The translations under genes were made by a program, and so were the position numbers. Source: an uncultured Oscillibacter sp. (GTDB lineage: Bacteria; Bacillota; Clostridia; Oscillospirales; Oscillospiraceae). Taken from it: 64,000 nt of DNA. Below, one piece after another: positions 25,605 to 33,283 of this stretch. The notes under the pieces were generated by a model. The model searched no databases. It was not told where the DNA came from and was given only the letters and a program-made list of their open reading frames with translations. The stretch lies in assembly GCA_947365245.1 (NCBI GenBank), contig CANAWG010000009.1, positions 1 through 64,000 of the forward strand, written 5' to 3'. Positions within the stretch are counted from its first letter, which is position 1. Each line of letters begins with the position of its first letter.

Positions 25605-26480
25605 ATGGGCGTTCTGGGAAAAGACCTTTTTGACATTGACCGTCCCCGCACAAATGTCAAGGTGTACTTCGGTGCGATGGGCTATTGGGTTGAGGATGAT
25701 CCCGCTGTCATCCCCTATGGTACGGCACTGACGGAGCTTCTGAATCTGCCTGACGTAAAAGCCGCACCAAAGCCGGGCGGTATTTTGCGGACATATCTTT
25801 CAGCGGGTGAGGCTGCCGCACCAATCCGGGAGCGGTATACCTGGTTCCTGGAGAACCTCTTTGGGGATGCTGTGCCAGAAAAGAAAAAAGGCCAGAGGAA
25901 AAAACCTCTGGCCGAGTTGATTCATTCGCAGGGACTGGATGCGCTGGTGAGCGGCGTCAGTTTGGGGAAGGACCTGGAGATCGATACACCCCAAGTTAAT
26001 GTACAGTACGCTGTTTTAGAACGGGAGGATGAGACTCATGAGCTGGTGGAGAAGATGTACTTCGACCACCTGGCGGATTTCATCTATGTGGAGTTCATGA
26101 AGGGACTGCAAAAGGGATTTGTTCCAAAGCGCTGTGCTAACTGTGGGCACTGGTTCCTCCAGGAGCCGGGACTGACCTATCACTACTGCGCCCAAGTTGC
26201 ACCTGGGGAGACGGAACTGACCTGCAGGGATATCGGCTCCAGAGCCAGTTTCCGGGACAAGGTCAAGAACAATGAGGTCTGGCAGATCCACCAGCGGGCC
26301 TATAAAAAGTATTTCGCCAGAACGAAGAAAGGTACCATGAGCAGGACCGAATTTGAAGCTTGGGCACGGGAGGCTGAGGTATTGCGGGATGAGGCATTAG
26401 AACAATTTAAGAAAAGCAAGGAAATTGAAGAACGAAGACTCATCGCTAAAACGCTGGAAAAATCTTTAAACCGGGTCTGA
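25605..26480 (+). CDS. DUF6076-type protein with a C-terminal zinc-finger-like motif
   Basis: 291 residues, cytoplasmic. The central part is mixed charged with no catalytic motif I know; residues about 185-215 hold CANCGHWF...YHYC...C, similar to the treble-clef motif of CGNR/ABATE and DUF6076 proteins (RCANCGHWFLQEPGLTYHYC). It may bind DNA or RNA. Single gene driven by the divergent promoter; a common passenger on Clostridial mobile elements. Confidence 0.7.
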   Translation: MGVLGKDLFDIDRPRTNVKVYFGAMGYWVEDDPAVIPYGTALTELLNLPDVKAAPKPGGILRTYLSAGEAAAPIRERYTWFLENLFGDAVPEKKKGQRKKPLAELIHSQGLDALVSGVSLGKDLEIDTPQVNVQYAVLEREDETHELVEKMYFDHLADFIYVEFMKGLQKGFVPKRCANCGHWFLQEPGLTYHYCAQVAPGETELTCRDIGSRASFRDKVKNNEVWQIHQRAYKKYFARTKKGTMSRTEFEAWAREAEVLRDEALEQFKKSKEIEERRLIAKTLEKSLNRV

Positions 26481-26488
26481 GCAGGACA

Positions 26489-26692
26489 ATGCGCTTTCAT
26501 GTCCCATCGATAGCCTCTCAGATCAACAAAATGCAGTTTGATAAGTTCTGCGAATCGTCCCTCTCCCGGTGCTTCGGGAAATATGCGTTTCCCTGGTCCG
26601 CTCCCAACACGGAGGAAACCCGCCTGTCTCAGACTACATTGGATGCCATTGTCTCCGATCTTGACCGGATCGGCCAATCGTCCGCAATGTGA
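26489..26692 (+). CDS. Short ORF after DUF6076, doubtful
   Basis: 67 residues, no recognised family; starts 8 nt after the previous stop with a weak agga site. The middle (FDKFCESSLSRCFGKYAFPW) looks protein-like, so it may be a decayed 3' fragment of an older gene. Confidence 0.25.
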   Translation: MRFHVPSIASQINKMQFDKFCESSLSRCFGKYAFPWSAPNTEETRLSQTTLDAIVSDLDRIGQSSAM

Positions 26693-26697
26693 TCTCA

Positions 26698-26737
26698 GCC
26701 TGTCAAGAACCCGCCGACGGGCAAGTTCTTGACAGGC
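26698..26737. terminator. Strong hairpin between the DUF6076 unit and the lipoprotein gene
   Basis: Perfect 13-bp stem (26698-26710 with 26725-26737), 14-nt loop; convergent placement suggests a bidirectional terminator, although no T run follows. Confidence 0.6.
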
Positions 26738-26769
26738 CGAGTCATTTCACCGCATGATTGCTCGATTCA

Positions 26770-27498
26770 TCATTTCTTTGCCAGCGTCAGATAGTTTCCG
26801 TTCTCCATATCCGCCAGCAGGTCATTGCAGATGATGGCGGTGCCCTCCACACCCTCCAGAGACTCCAGCACTTCCCCGTCATTGACTTCCTTGTATACGC
26901 CATCGTCACAAGTCAGCAGCACAAATTCCGTCTCCGCGCCGCTGCCGGAACGCTGAACAATCAGCCCTCTGGTGCCGTACTCTTGTCCGTTGGTTGCTTC
27001 CTTTGTCACGATAATGGGCGTGTTAATCAGTGTGAGGGACTGATTTACCGCCATATCCGCATAGGGGAGTACCCACAGCATGGAGGAACCGCCGGTGCCG
27101 CTGGTGTACGGTCCCATGACTACCGCCAGAATTTCCTCCGTACCGTCGCCGTTCAGGTCCACATAGTTGTAGTAATACTTCGTGGCCTCCCAGGATTCCT
27201 CCGGGATCTCGTAATAGTCAATAATCGCCTGCTCCAGCTCCGGGTTCGCCTCCGTCTCCGCCATGACCTGCTCCACCCCCGCCGGGAGCCAGCCGGTAAA
27301 GGTGTTTTCTGTACCCTCGGCGGGTTCCGCATGGTCCGCTTTCTGCTCCGGCTGGGACACGGGAGCCTGGATTTCCGTCTGGTTCTCCGGTTGGCTGTCC
27401 AGCTGGCCGGTGGGGGCCTCTGTCTGTCCGCAGCCGGTGAGTGCCGCCCCCGCCATGCAAAGCGCCAAGGCCATAACCGCAAGTTTCCTCTTCATCAT
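26770..27498 (-). CDS. Lipoprotein of the ECF module
   Basis: 242 residues; signal peptide with lipobox LTGC (Cys about 23), a Gln/Pro/Glu-rich linker (about 25-65), and a globular domain with YNYVDLNGDGTEEILAVVMG, an FG-GAP/EF-hand-like D-x-N-G-D-G loop that could bind calcium. No enzyme motif. It is preceded by the same ECF-type promoter motif as the sigma gene, so it is probably a regulon member and not just read-through from the anti-sigma gene. Confidence 0.8.
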   Translation of the reverse strand: MMKRKLAVMALALCMAGAALTGCGQTEAPTGQLDSQPENQTEIQAPVSQPEQKADHAEPAEGTENTFTGWLPAGVEQVMAETEANPELEQAIIDYYEIPEESWEATKYYYNYVDLNGDGTEEILAVVMGPYTSGTGGSSMLWVLPYADMAVNQSLTLINTPIIVTKEATNGQEYGTRGLIVQRSGSGAETEFVLLTCDDGVYKEVNDGEVLESLEGVEGTAIICNDLLADMENGNYLTLAKK

Positions 27499-27552
27499 CG
27501 TCTTCTCCTTATTTCTTCAACAACTAGATTTTGGCTGCTTCTGAGGCCGCCA

Positions 27553-27586
27553 TCTATTAGACGGCAGCCTCGGTGATTTCGACGCA
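27553..27586 (-). promoter_or_regulatory. ECF promoter of the lipoprotein gene
   Basis: Minus strand TGCGTCGA (27579-27586), 15-nt spacer, CGTCTAATAGA (27553-27563). Identical in both boxes and spacing to the motif upstream of the ECF sigma gene. Confidence 0.8.
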
Positions 27587-27594
27587 TTAAACTT

Positions 27595-28452
27595 TTATTT
27601 TTCCGGAATTTCATCGGCAAGGCCGCTGGCTACAGACAGTCCGGTATCTCCGCCAAATTGATCCTCCAATGCCTTCAGCGCGGCGTTGGCCTCGTCCAAG
27701 GTATCGTATTGGCCGATGGTGATGATATAGCCGCCGCTCCGGGTTTGCAGTTGTGTGGCGCCGCTGGCCCAATAGATCTCATTCATGATTCCGAGTTCCT
27801 CGCCGAAGGGGACCGCCTCCGAACGAAGATAGTAGACCTCCCGCTCCGGCTGATACGCTTCATCGGGGTAGAACCGTACAGAGAGCGAGGCGGGATTGGC
27901 GTACTCAGTGATCTCATAGGTCCAGCCGCCGTTCAGGACGATGATAAAGCCGAACATGGAATCGTCGCCGATCATGGCCCGGGACACGCTCTGCACCGCC
28001 TCCGTGGACAGCAGGCTCTCGGAAATGGCCTCGTAGTCGATGGTGCGGACGCCGTGCAGGGTCAGGATGATCCGGTTGGGCGCCAGCAGATGGGAGACGG
28101 TGTAAACCGGCGCGGCGTCCAGTTCCTCCGTGGAACTCTCAAAATGAAATTCCACCGTTTCTCCTTCCGCGGACGCTTCGGTGTGGGCGCCGTCCGTGAT
28201 CTCCCCGCCGCTGCCGATGTGAAGCACCCGCACCACAGCCCCGATCACTGGCAGCCGGGAGGCGTAGGCATAGACTGGCGTAATGTTGGCGCTGAGAAAT
28301 GCCACGCAGAACACGGCGGCGGCGCTCACCAGCCATTTGCGCAGGGTTCGTGTCCAGGCTTCCCGCTCCGCCCGGCTGATGGCGTCCCAAATGATCCGGT
28401 CCAGATCCGTTGGGATCGGAATGGCGTCATACTGTGCTTTTCCAATGTTCAC
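27595..28452 (-). CDS. Anti-sigma-factor-like membrane protein with SPOR-like C-terminus
   Basis: 285 residues: N-terminal cytoplasmic segment (1-38), one transmembrane helix (about 39-60, WLVSAAAVFCVAFLSANITPVYA), and a large extracytoplasmic region. The last 60 residues (GGYIITIGQYDTLDEANAALKALEDQFGG) resemble a SPOR/peptidoglycan-binding repeat. Position directly after an ECF sigma, with 4-nt ATGA overlap, marks it as the cognate anti-sigma factor. No zinc-type HxxxCxxC motif is present. Confidence 0.75.
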   Translation of the reverse strand: MNIGKAQYDAIPIPTDLDRIIWDAISRAEREAWTRTLRKWLVSAAAVFCVAFLSANITPVYAYASRLPVIGAVVRVLHIGSGGEITDGAHTEASAEGETVEFHFESSTEELDAAPVYTVSHLLAPNRIILTLHGVRTIDYEAISESLLSTEAVQSVSRAMIGDDSMFGFIIVLNGGWTYEITEYANPASLSVRFYPDEAYQPEREVYYLRSEAVPFGEELGIMNEIYWASGATQLQTRSGGYIITIGQYDTLDEANAALKALEDQFGGDTGLSVASGLADEIPEK

Positions 28453-28967
28453 GATTCACTTGCTCCTTTCTCCAGAAAACCGCGCATTTTCCGCAGGGCC
28501 CGGTAGAGCCTGGACTTGACGGTGGTCTCCGGCTCCTGCAAAATTTCCGCGATTTGAACGAAGGTCTGTTCCTCGAAGTACCGCAGCGTCACGCAAATCC
28601 GGTCCTTTTCACTGAGGGCGTCCAGAGCCTTGTATAAGTCCATGGAATCCTCGGGGGTCAGTTCATCCTCCAGCACCGCCAGAACCTCCAGCGCCGGTTC
28701 CTCGCACAGGGTGACGCGGGAACGGCTGCGGGTAAAGTCAATGGCGGCGTTGATGACAATGCGGGTCATCCAGGTGTCAAAGTAATCCGCCTCCCGCAGG
28801 GTCCCCAGGGTCCCCAGGGTCCTGAGTCCCTTGTAGGCCGCCTCCCCCACAATGTCCAGGGCGTCATGCTCGTTTTTTACATACGAATAGGCAATGCGGT
28901 AGTATTTTTCCTTTCTGGATTGCAATTCCCGGGCAAAGCGGAATTTGTCTATGACGGCAGTACCCAC
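28449..28967 (-). CDS. ECF sigma factor 1 of the element
   Basis: 172 residues: region 2 (YYRIAYSYVKNEHDALDIVGEAAYKGL, DTWMTRIVINAAIDFTRS) and region 4 (DRICVTLRYFEEQTFVQIAEILQEPETTVKSRLYRALRKMR). AGGAG sits 7 nt before GTG 28967; the upstream ATG 28988 has no site. The gene has its own ECF-type promoter and the next-but-one gene carries the same motif, implying autoregulation. A local triplication of CCCAGGGT at 28800-28820 gives GTLGTL, a recent slippage product within region 2. Confidence 0.85.
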   Translation of the reverse strand: MGTAVIDKFRFARELQSRKEKYYRIAYSYVKNEHDALDIVGEAAYKGLRTLGTLGTLREADYFDTWMTRIVINAAIDFTRSRSRVTLCEEPALEVLAVLEDELTPEDSMDLYKALDALSEKDRICVTLRYFEEQTFVQIAEILQEPETTVKSRLYRALRKMRGFLEKGASES

Positions 28968-28999
28968 TTCATCACTCCTCGGCTTCATTTTTGCAAGGG

Positions 29000-29049
29000 G
29001 TATTGTACAATACTGTCTATTAGACGAAGTTCCCCGCAGAATCGACGCA
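29000..29049 (-). promoter_or_regulatory. ECF promoter of the sigma gene plus a 14-bp palindrome
   Basis: Minus strand TGCGTCGA (29042-29049), 15-nt spacer, CGTCTAATAGA (29016-29026). GTATTGTACAATAC, a perfect palindrome, follows at 29000-29013, close to the expected start site, and could be an operator. Confidence 0.8.
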
Positions 29050-29138
29050 GGAAACACAGAAAATAGGCGGGAAAACTTTTGGAGAGCTTCCCCGCCTTGA
29101 TTTCTATGAGAAAACAGGCTGTGTGTTCCGCCGCGGCG

Positions 29139-29831
29139 CTAAAAGTGCGGCGTCTCTTCATTGGCACCCGTCCCACCCGGCGCCGCCGCTTCACTGCCGG
29201 AACCAAACAAGCTGTCAATCAATTCCTGCAATTCACGGACGAAGCGGCAGACATGAAAGCCGTCGCATACCGCGTGATGAACCTGAATCGCAAGGGGCAG
29301 CCAGGTCTTCCCGTTCTCCTGATAAAATCTGCCCATGGTGAATATGGGAGTCAGATAGGTAAATCCGTGCTGGAGGTTGAGGTTAAATCCTTCAAACGTG
29401 GTCCAGGGAAGTATGGAAACCGGAAAGCTGTTTTCCGGAACGTCCGGCTTTCCCGTCATCCCCTCCCGGTCTCCAAACTCTGCCAAATCCGCTTCATAGG
29501 CGGCGAGGAACACCCTGTAATCGGAATGGTACTCCGTCCACAGGTTGGAAAACGTCTCCGTCTTCTTATGAAAAACCGTATAGCAGGGCAGCATATCCTG
29601 ATAGAATCCCGGCTCACCTGCCTTGTTCAGGGCCATTCTGAATTCCTCGTGCCGGTTGACTATCGTTGCAATGCAGTACAACATGGCGGGGTACAGCCTC
29701 TGTCCCGCCTCTTTGATCCGGGTGATATCCAATTTGACGGTCATGCTGTATGTGCAGGGAATCTGCGAAAAATAATGCTCAAAGTATTCTTTTCTGTCCC
29801 AATTCTTTCGATCTATGATTGTAAAACTCAT
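29139..29831 (-). CDS. Type A chloramphenicol acetyltransferase (CatP-like)
   Basis: Transfers acetyl from acetyl-CoA to chloramphenicol. 230 residues. The family pattern is complete: PCTYSMTVKLDITRIKE near the N-terminus, MLYCIATIVNRHEEFR, FNLNLQHG, PIFTMGRFY, and the active-site VHHAVCDGFH with His186-xxx-Asp190-Gly. It resembles Clostridial CatP, found on the Tn4451/Tn4453 mobilisable transposons that also use a large serine recombinase. The C-terminal 20 residues (Ala/Gly/Glu-rich) are an extra tail. Whether it confers resistance is untested. Confidence 0.9.
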   Translation of the reverse strand: MSFTIIDRKNWDRKEYFEHYFSQIPCTYSMTVKLDITRIKEAGQRLYPAMLYCIATIVNRHEEFRMALNKAGEPGFYQDMLPCYTVFHKKTETFSNLWTEYHSDYRVFLAAYEADLAEFGDREGMTGKPDVPENSFPVSILPWTTFEGFNLNLQHGFTYLTPIFTMGRFYQENGKTWLPLAIQVHHAVCDGFHVCRFVRELQELIDSLFGSGSEAAAPGGTGANEETPHF

Positions 29832-30026
29832 GTCGCTGCTCCTCTCAGATCGTATGCTATGATTGTACCACAGATTTCAGCGCGGGAATACAACGAGTTT
29901 TCCTGCCGGTATTCAACTTGAACGCCTTCTCCACAAAATGTTTTTATTTTTTGAATGGATTTTTCCAGGTCAATCGTGTTATAAGTGAAGCCGAAAGCGG
30001 CTACCAAAACATAACGGAGGAACATC

Positions 30027-30455
30027 ATGAAAAAAACACTTTTAGGAGTTTTGTCCACGGTCATCGTCTTGTCCGTATGCGCGGCCACCGCATTTGCGGC
30101 GGGTCCGAGATGCGGACGCAATTTCGTGGACGCAGATGGAGACGGAATCTGCGACAATGCCGGCAGCGGGTGCGTCTATGCCGACGCGGACGGAGACGGC
30201 CTCTGCGACGTCTGCGGCGCGGAGCACGGAAGCTGCCTGGCCGGGGAAGGAGCGGCCTTTGTGGACGCGGACGGAGACGGTGTCTGCGACAACTGCGGCG
30301 CGTATCACCGGTGCGGGACAGCCGGAGACGGCAATTTTGTGGACGCGGACGGCGATGGTATCTGCGACAACTACGGTTCCGGCCGGGGCTGCGGCTACGG
30401 GCGCGGCGGACACTGCGGCCGGGGGAACGGTTTCCGGGGAGGCCGGGGCCGGTAA
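30027..30455 (+). CDS. Secreted protein with four EF-hand-like Cys repeats
   Basis: 142 residues. Signal peptide (1-25, ending AFAA). Then four near-identical 12-residue repeats of the form F/Y-x-D-A-D-G-D-G-x-C-D at about 33-44, 50-61, 79-90 and 104-115, spaced by Cys/Gly-rich linkers, and a Gly/Arg-rich tail. The DxDGDG loops are typical calcium ligands (type-3 thrombospondin or dockerin-like); paired Cys suggest disulfides. Good ribosome site aacggaggaacatc. 15 nt before an ECF sigma and its RsgI-like anti-sigma: probably the first gene of that operon. Confidence 0.8.
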   Translation: MKKTLLGVLSTVIVLSVCAATAFAAGPRCGRNFVDADGDGICDNAGSGCVYADADGDGLCDVCGAEHGSCLAGEGAAFVDADGDGVCDNCGAYHRCGTAGDGNFVDADGDGICDNYGSGRGCGYGRGGHCGRGNGFRGGRGR

Positions 30456-30470
30456 ACAATAGGAGCGGTT

Positions 30471-30956
30471 ATGCGGAGCGAACAGGAGGCGGCCCGGGCC
30501 ATCGAGCGGTATTCCGATACCGTCCGGCGGCTCTGCGCGGTACATTTGAAAAATGAAGCCGACACCGAGGACATATTTCAAACCGTGTTTTTGAAATATG
30601 TCCTTAGCTCCGTTTCCTTTGAAAGTGAAGAGCATGAAAAGGCGTGGTTTATCCGGGTCACCATCAACGCCTGCAAGGATCTGCTGAAAGGATTTTTCCG
30701 CCGCCATGCGGTTCCGCTGGATGAAGTGAAAGAGTGTCCGGCGCAGCCGCCCCCGGATTACAAAGACGTCTGGGAGGCCGTGTTCTCCCTTCCGCAGAAA
30801 TACCGGGATGTTGTGTATCTGCACTACTTTGAGGAGTATACCGCCCCGCAGATCAGCCGGATTCTGGGAAAAAACGTCAACACAGTTTATACGCTCCTGA
30901 CCCGCTCCAAACAGATGCTGAGGGAAAAGCTGGGAGGTGGTTATGACTATGAATAA
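30471..30956 (+). CDS. ECF sigma factor 2 of the element
   Basis: 161 residues: region 2 (YSDTVRRLCAVHLKNEADTEDIFQTVFLKYV, KAWFIRVTINACKDLLK) and region 4 (PQKYRDVVYLHYFEEYTAPQISRILGKNVNTVYTLLTRSKQMLREKL). Ribosome site ataggagcggtt. It overlaps the next gene (RsgI-like) by 14 nt, the usual sign of a sigma/anti-sigma pair. No TGCGTCGA/CGTCTAA motif is seen upstream, so it probably recognises a different promoter from ECF 1. Confidence 0.88.
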   Translation: MRSEQEAARAIERYSDTVRRLCAVHLKNEADTEDIFQTVFLKYVLSSVSFESEEHEKAWFIRVTINACKDLLKGFFRRHAVPLDEVKECPAQPPPDYKDVWEAVFSLPQKYRDVVYLHYFEEYTAPQISRILGKNVNTVYTLLTRSKQMLREKLGGGYDYE

Positions 30957-31731
30957 CGCGCTCAAGAATCTCTTCGGCCCCATCCGGGCGGAGGAGGATC
31001 TTAAGGACCGCACCAGGGCCTCTCTCGCGGAGCGGACCCGCGGCTATACCAAAAGGGCGGCGGCAAAGCGCAGATATCCTGCCTATACTGCGGCCTGCGC
31101 GTGTCTGGCGCTGGTGCTGCTGGGAGGGCGCTGGCTGTACTTCACGCCCACAGCGGAAATCAGCATTGACATCAACCCCTCCATCGAACTAAGCGTCAAC
31201 CGGTTTGACCGGGTGATTTCCGTAACCGGCTTTAACGAGGACGGACGGGAACTCTCCCATGAGCTGAATGTAAAATACAAGAGTTATGCCCAGGCTGTGG
31301 AGCAGATCCTGCACCACGACAGCATCACGGCGCTGCTGTCGGCTGGCGAGGTAATGTCCATTACGGTGGTAGGCCCGGATGGACAGCAGTGCGCCAAACT
31401 CCTTTCGGGCGTGGAGGCGTGTACGGCGGGCCAACACAATACCTACTGCTATCTTGCGCAGCCCGAGGAGGCCGCCGCGGCCCACGAGGCGGGGCTTTCC
31501 TGCGGAAAATACAGAGCATTTTTAGAATTGCAGCGTCTCGACCCGGACATCACGCCCGAAGCCGTGCAGGGCATGACCATGCGGGAGATCTGGGATATGA
31601 TCGGCCGCCTGTCATCTGACGGCGGCAGCGATGCTCCACAGCCCGGCGGCTGGGGCAACGGGCATCATGGCAGCGGCGGCGGTCACGGAGGATGGAGGCA
31701 TGGCTGGGACGGGTATGACCAGCACAAATGA
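30943..31731 (+). CDS. RsgI-like transmembrane anti-sigma factor
   Basis: 262 residues. N-terminal cytoplasmic domain (about 1-45), a transmembrane helix (about 48-66), and an extracytoplasmic RsgI core EISIDINPSIELSVNRFDRV followed by VISVTGFNEDG. RsgI proteins normally control SigI and self-cleave at an Asn-Pro bond in the NPS motif; here the partner is an ECF sigma. The C-terminus is a Gly/His/Trp-rich tail (HHGSGGGHGGWRHGWDG), possibly metal-binding. Start at 30943 chosen because GGGAGG is 5-6 nt upstream; 30949 is an alternative. Confidence 0.82.
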   Translation: MTMNNALKNLFGPIRAEEDLKDRTRASLAERTRGYTKRAAAKRRYPAYTAACACLALVLLGGRWLYFTPTAEISIDINPSIELSVNRFDRVISVTGFNEDGRELSHELNVKYKSYAQAVEQILHHDSITALLSAGEVMSITVVGPDGQQCAKLLSGVEACTAGQHNTYCYLAQPEEAAAAHEAGLSCGKYRAFLELQRLDPDITPEAVQGMTMREIWDMIGRLSSDGGSDAPQPGGWGNGHHGSGGGHGGWRHGWDGYDQHK

Positions 31732-31771
31732 CAAGAGAAAAACAGGCACAATTTTCCCCGCTAAAGCAAAC

Positions 31772-31802
31772 AGGACCGGCGCTTTTCCTTTGCGCCGGTC
31801 CT
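31772..31802. terminator. Convergent terminator between the RsgI-like and SLH genes
   Basis: AGGACCGGCGC (31772-31782) pairs with GCGCCGGTCCT (31792-31802), 9-nt loop. Confidence 0.7.
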
Positions 31803-31822
31803 ACCCATATTTTATTGAGAGG

Positions 31823-32911
31823 TTACCCCTGCTTGTTCAATGCCTGCATCATCTGTTCCGCCTCCACTGAGGTCACAGCGTCTTTGGGACCCAACCGTCC
31901 CTCGGCGGGAATCAGGCCCTTCTGGTGGGCCCAGGCCAGCGCCGGCTGGGCAAAGCGGGAGATATCCCCCACATCGCTGTATTTGGTCAGGCCGGGATAG
32001 TCCATCAGCCTGGGACTGCCCGCCTGCCGCCAGAGGATGACGGCCAGCTGCTCCCGAGTCACAGGATTATCGGGGCCAAAACTGCCGTCGACATAGCCGG
32101 ACATCAGCCCTTCGCTGGCGGCCCAGCGGACTGCCTCAGCATAGGTGGCATTCTGATCTATGTCGCTGAAGCTCATGGCGTAGTTGACCACCGGGTTTCC
32201 CTGGGCGGTATGGAGCAGGACTGCCAGGGCGGATCGGGTCAGGGCCTCCTCCCCTTGGCTCAGGAGCATGATGTGGCTGACGTGGGCCTGTCCGGGATAG
32301 GACGCTGCCACAGGGCCGTACCACGCCATGATATGAGAGCCGGCTTTTATTTCACCAAGCCCCGCAGGGGCGGCCCCCTCGTAGGAGGAGAGGGACGTCT
32401 CTTCGTCCGCCAGCAGGAACAAACCGCCGTTGTCCGTTGTCATGCGGAGGGTTCCGTTCATTTCCTCCACAGCCTCCACCTCATGGTAACGGGCACAGGA
32501 AGCATCCTGGGGCACATTGCGCACGACGGCAAAGGCGGCGGACTGGGGCGGCAGGGAGCGGGTGGAAACAGGACTGTGGAATACATAGAGTCCCTCGCCC
32601 TCCTTCAAATCAAACGGGTCACTGGCCGTGCGGTTTCCGCTGTCGATCCATACGGTGTCCTCAGACAGGACCATGACATATTCGCCATACCGGTCAGAGG
32701 ACAGCCGCAGGGCGGTCATCCCTCCGTCCTCGCCCCGGGAGATGGCCTCTGCTTTTCCATAATAGAGGACACTGTCGGGAAGGGAGGCCACCTTTTCCAC
32801 CGGGGGCGTTTCAGAGGAAGCATTGTCCGTTTTTTGCGCCGCCGCTGCGGGGAGCGCAAGGGAGCAGGCCAATGCGCCGCCCAGAATCATGGACATCAGC
32901 TTTTTCTTCAT
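31823..32911 (-). CDS. S-layer homology (SLH) domain secreted protein
   Basis: 362 residues from ATG 32911 (aaaaggagaaaaacac); the open frame upstream is not native. Signal peptide 1-26 (ending PAAAAQ). A central beta-rich region of unknown type (about 45-230), then C-terminal SLH motifs: FSDIDQNATYAEAVRWAASEGLMSGYVDGSFGPDNPVTREQLAVILWR, followed by a weaker second one (YSDVGDISRFAQPALAWAHQKGLI). SLH domains anchor proteins to pyruvylated cell-wall polymer. Last cargo gene of the element, about 360 bp from its right end. Confidence 0.85.
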   Translation of the reverse strand: MKKKLMSMILGGALACSLALPAAAAQKTDNASSETPPVEKVASLPDSVLYYGKAEAISRGEDGGMTALRLSSDRYGEYVMVLSEDTVWIDSGNRTASDPFDLKEGEGLYVFHSPVSTRSLPPQSAAFAVVRNVPQDASCARYHEVEAVEEMNGTLRMTTDNGGLFLLADEETSLSSYEGAAPAGLGEIKAGSHIMAWYGPVAASYPGQAHVSHIMLLSQGEEALTRSALAVLLHTAQGNPVVNYAMSFSDIDQNATYAEAVRWAASEGLMSGYVDGSFGPDNPVTREQLAVILWRQAGSPRLMDYPGLTKYSDVGDISRFAQPALAWAHQKGLIPAEGRLGPKDAVTSVEAEQMMQALNKQG

Positions 32912-33273
32912 GTGTTTTTCTCCTTTTACTTGATTTCTGGAAACAAGGATTTTGCCGCTGTCAGGTATGACGGGAGAAACGTCCAAAAAGTTCCCATATA
33001 TTTCTGTTGAACCAGAAAAGGAGCGGTAAGATTCAGGCAGAAACTTCAGGTCTGTCTGCTGATTGTATGCTTTTTCTGAATTACTTTGGAAGCGCCACAC
33101 ATACATCCACCTGCCAGGAGGGCTTGTCCTTTTTGCAATAGCTCATCTCTCCCGTTCTCAGCCGGCGAAATGGTATCCGCTGAGGTGACAGGCTGTAAAG
33201 GTAACCAACCGGCAAGCCCTTGCAATCAACGGATTTTTCCGACTTTGAAGTGGTACATTTCGACCCCTTTGTA
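32912..33273. other. Right end of the element, no independent gene
   Basis: 362 bp with no convincing gene of its own. On the minus strand a frame is open from attR down to the stop at 33081. In the excised circle it would be joined in phase to the recombinase, replacing its last 10 residues with 63 others (beginning TKGSKCTTSKSEK). The 32912-33080 part probably holds the SLH promoter. Confidence 0.6.
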
Positions 33274-33283
33274 GGTACGGAGG
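33274..33283. other. Right recombination junction (attR core)
   Basis: GGTACGGAGG; the cotJC reading frame resumes here in the phase left at 20946. Confidence 0.8.

Larger units (their letters stand above)
20942..33278. mobile_element. 12.3-kb serine-recombinase intervening element inside cotJC (skin-like)
   Basis: Bounded by GGTAC at 20942-20946 and 33274-33278 (12,332 bp between equivalent bases), each inside a half of cotJC. The left arm is a minus-strand mobilisation unit: RecA-like ATPase, MobC, relaxase, 61-residue protein, large serine recombinase ending on the left junction. The right arm is cargo: DUF6076 protein, lipoprotein, ECF sigma/anti-sigma, CatP-like acetyltransferase, an EF-hand-like secreted protein with a second ECF sigma and an RsgI-like anti-sigma, and an SLH protein. 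This is an integrative mobilisable element by content and a sporulation-gene intervening element by position. Excision is predicted, not shown. Confidence 0.9.

Noticed and set aside
30120-30370. Regular DNA repeats suggesting a CRISPR array
   Set aside because: They encode the EF-hand-like protein repeats in one frame; spacing is irregular and the repeats are coding.
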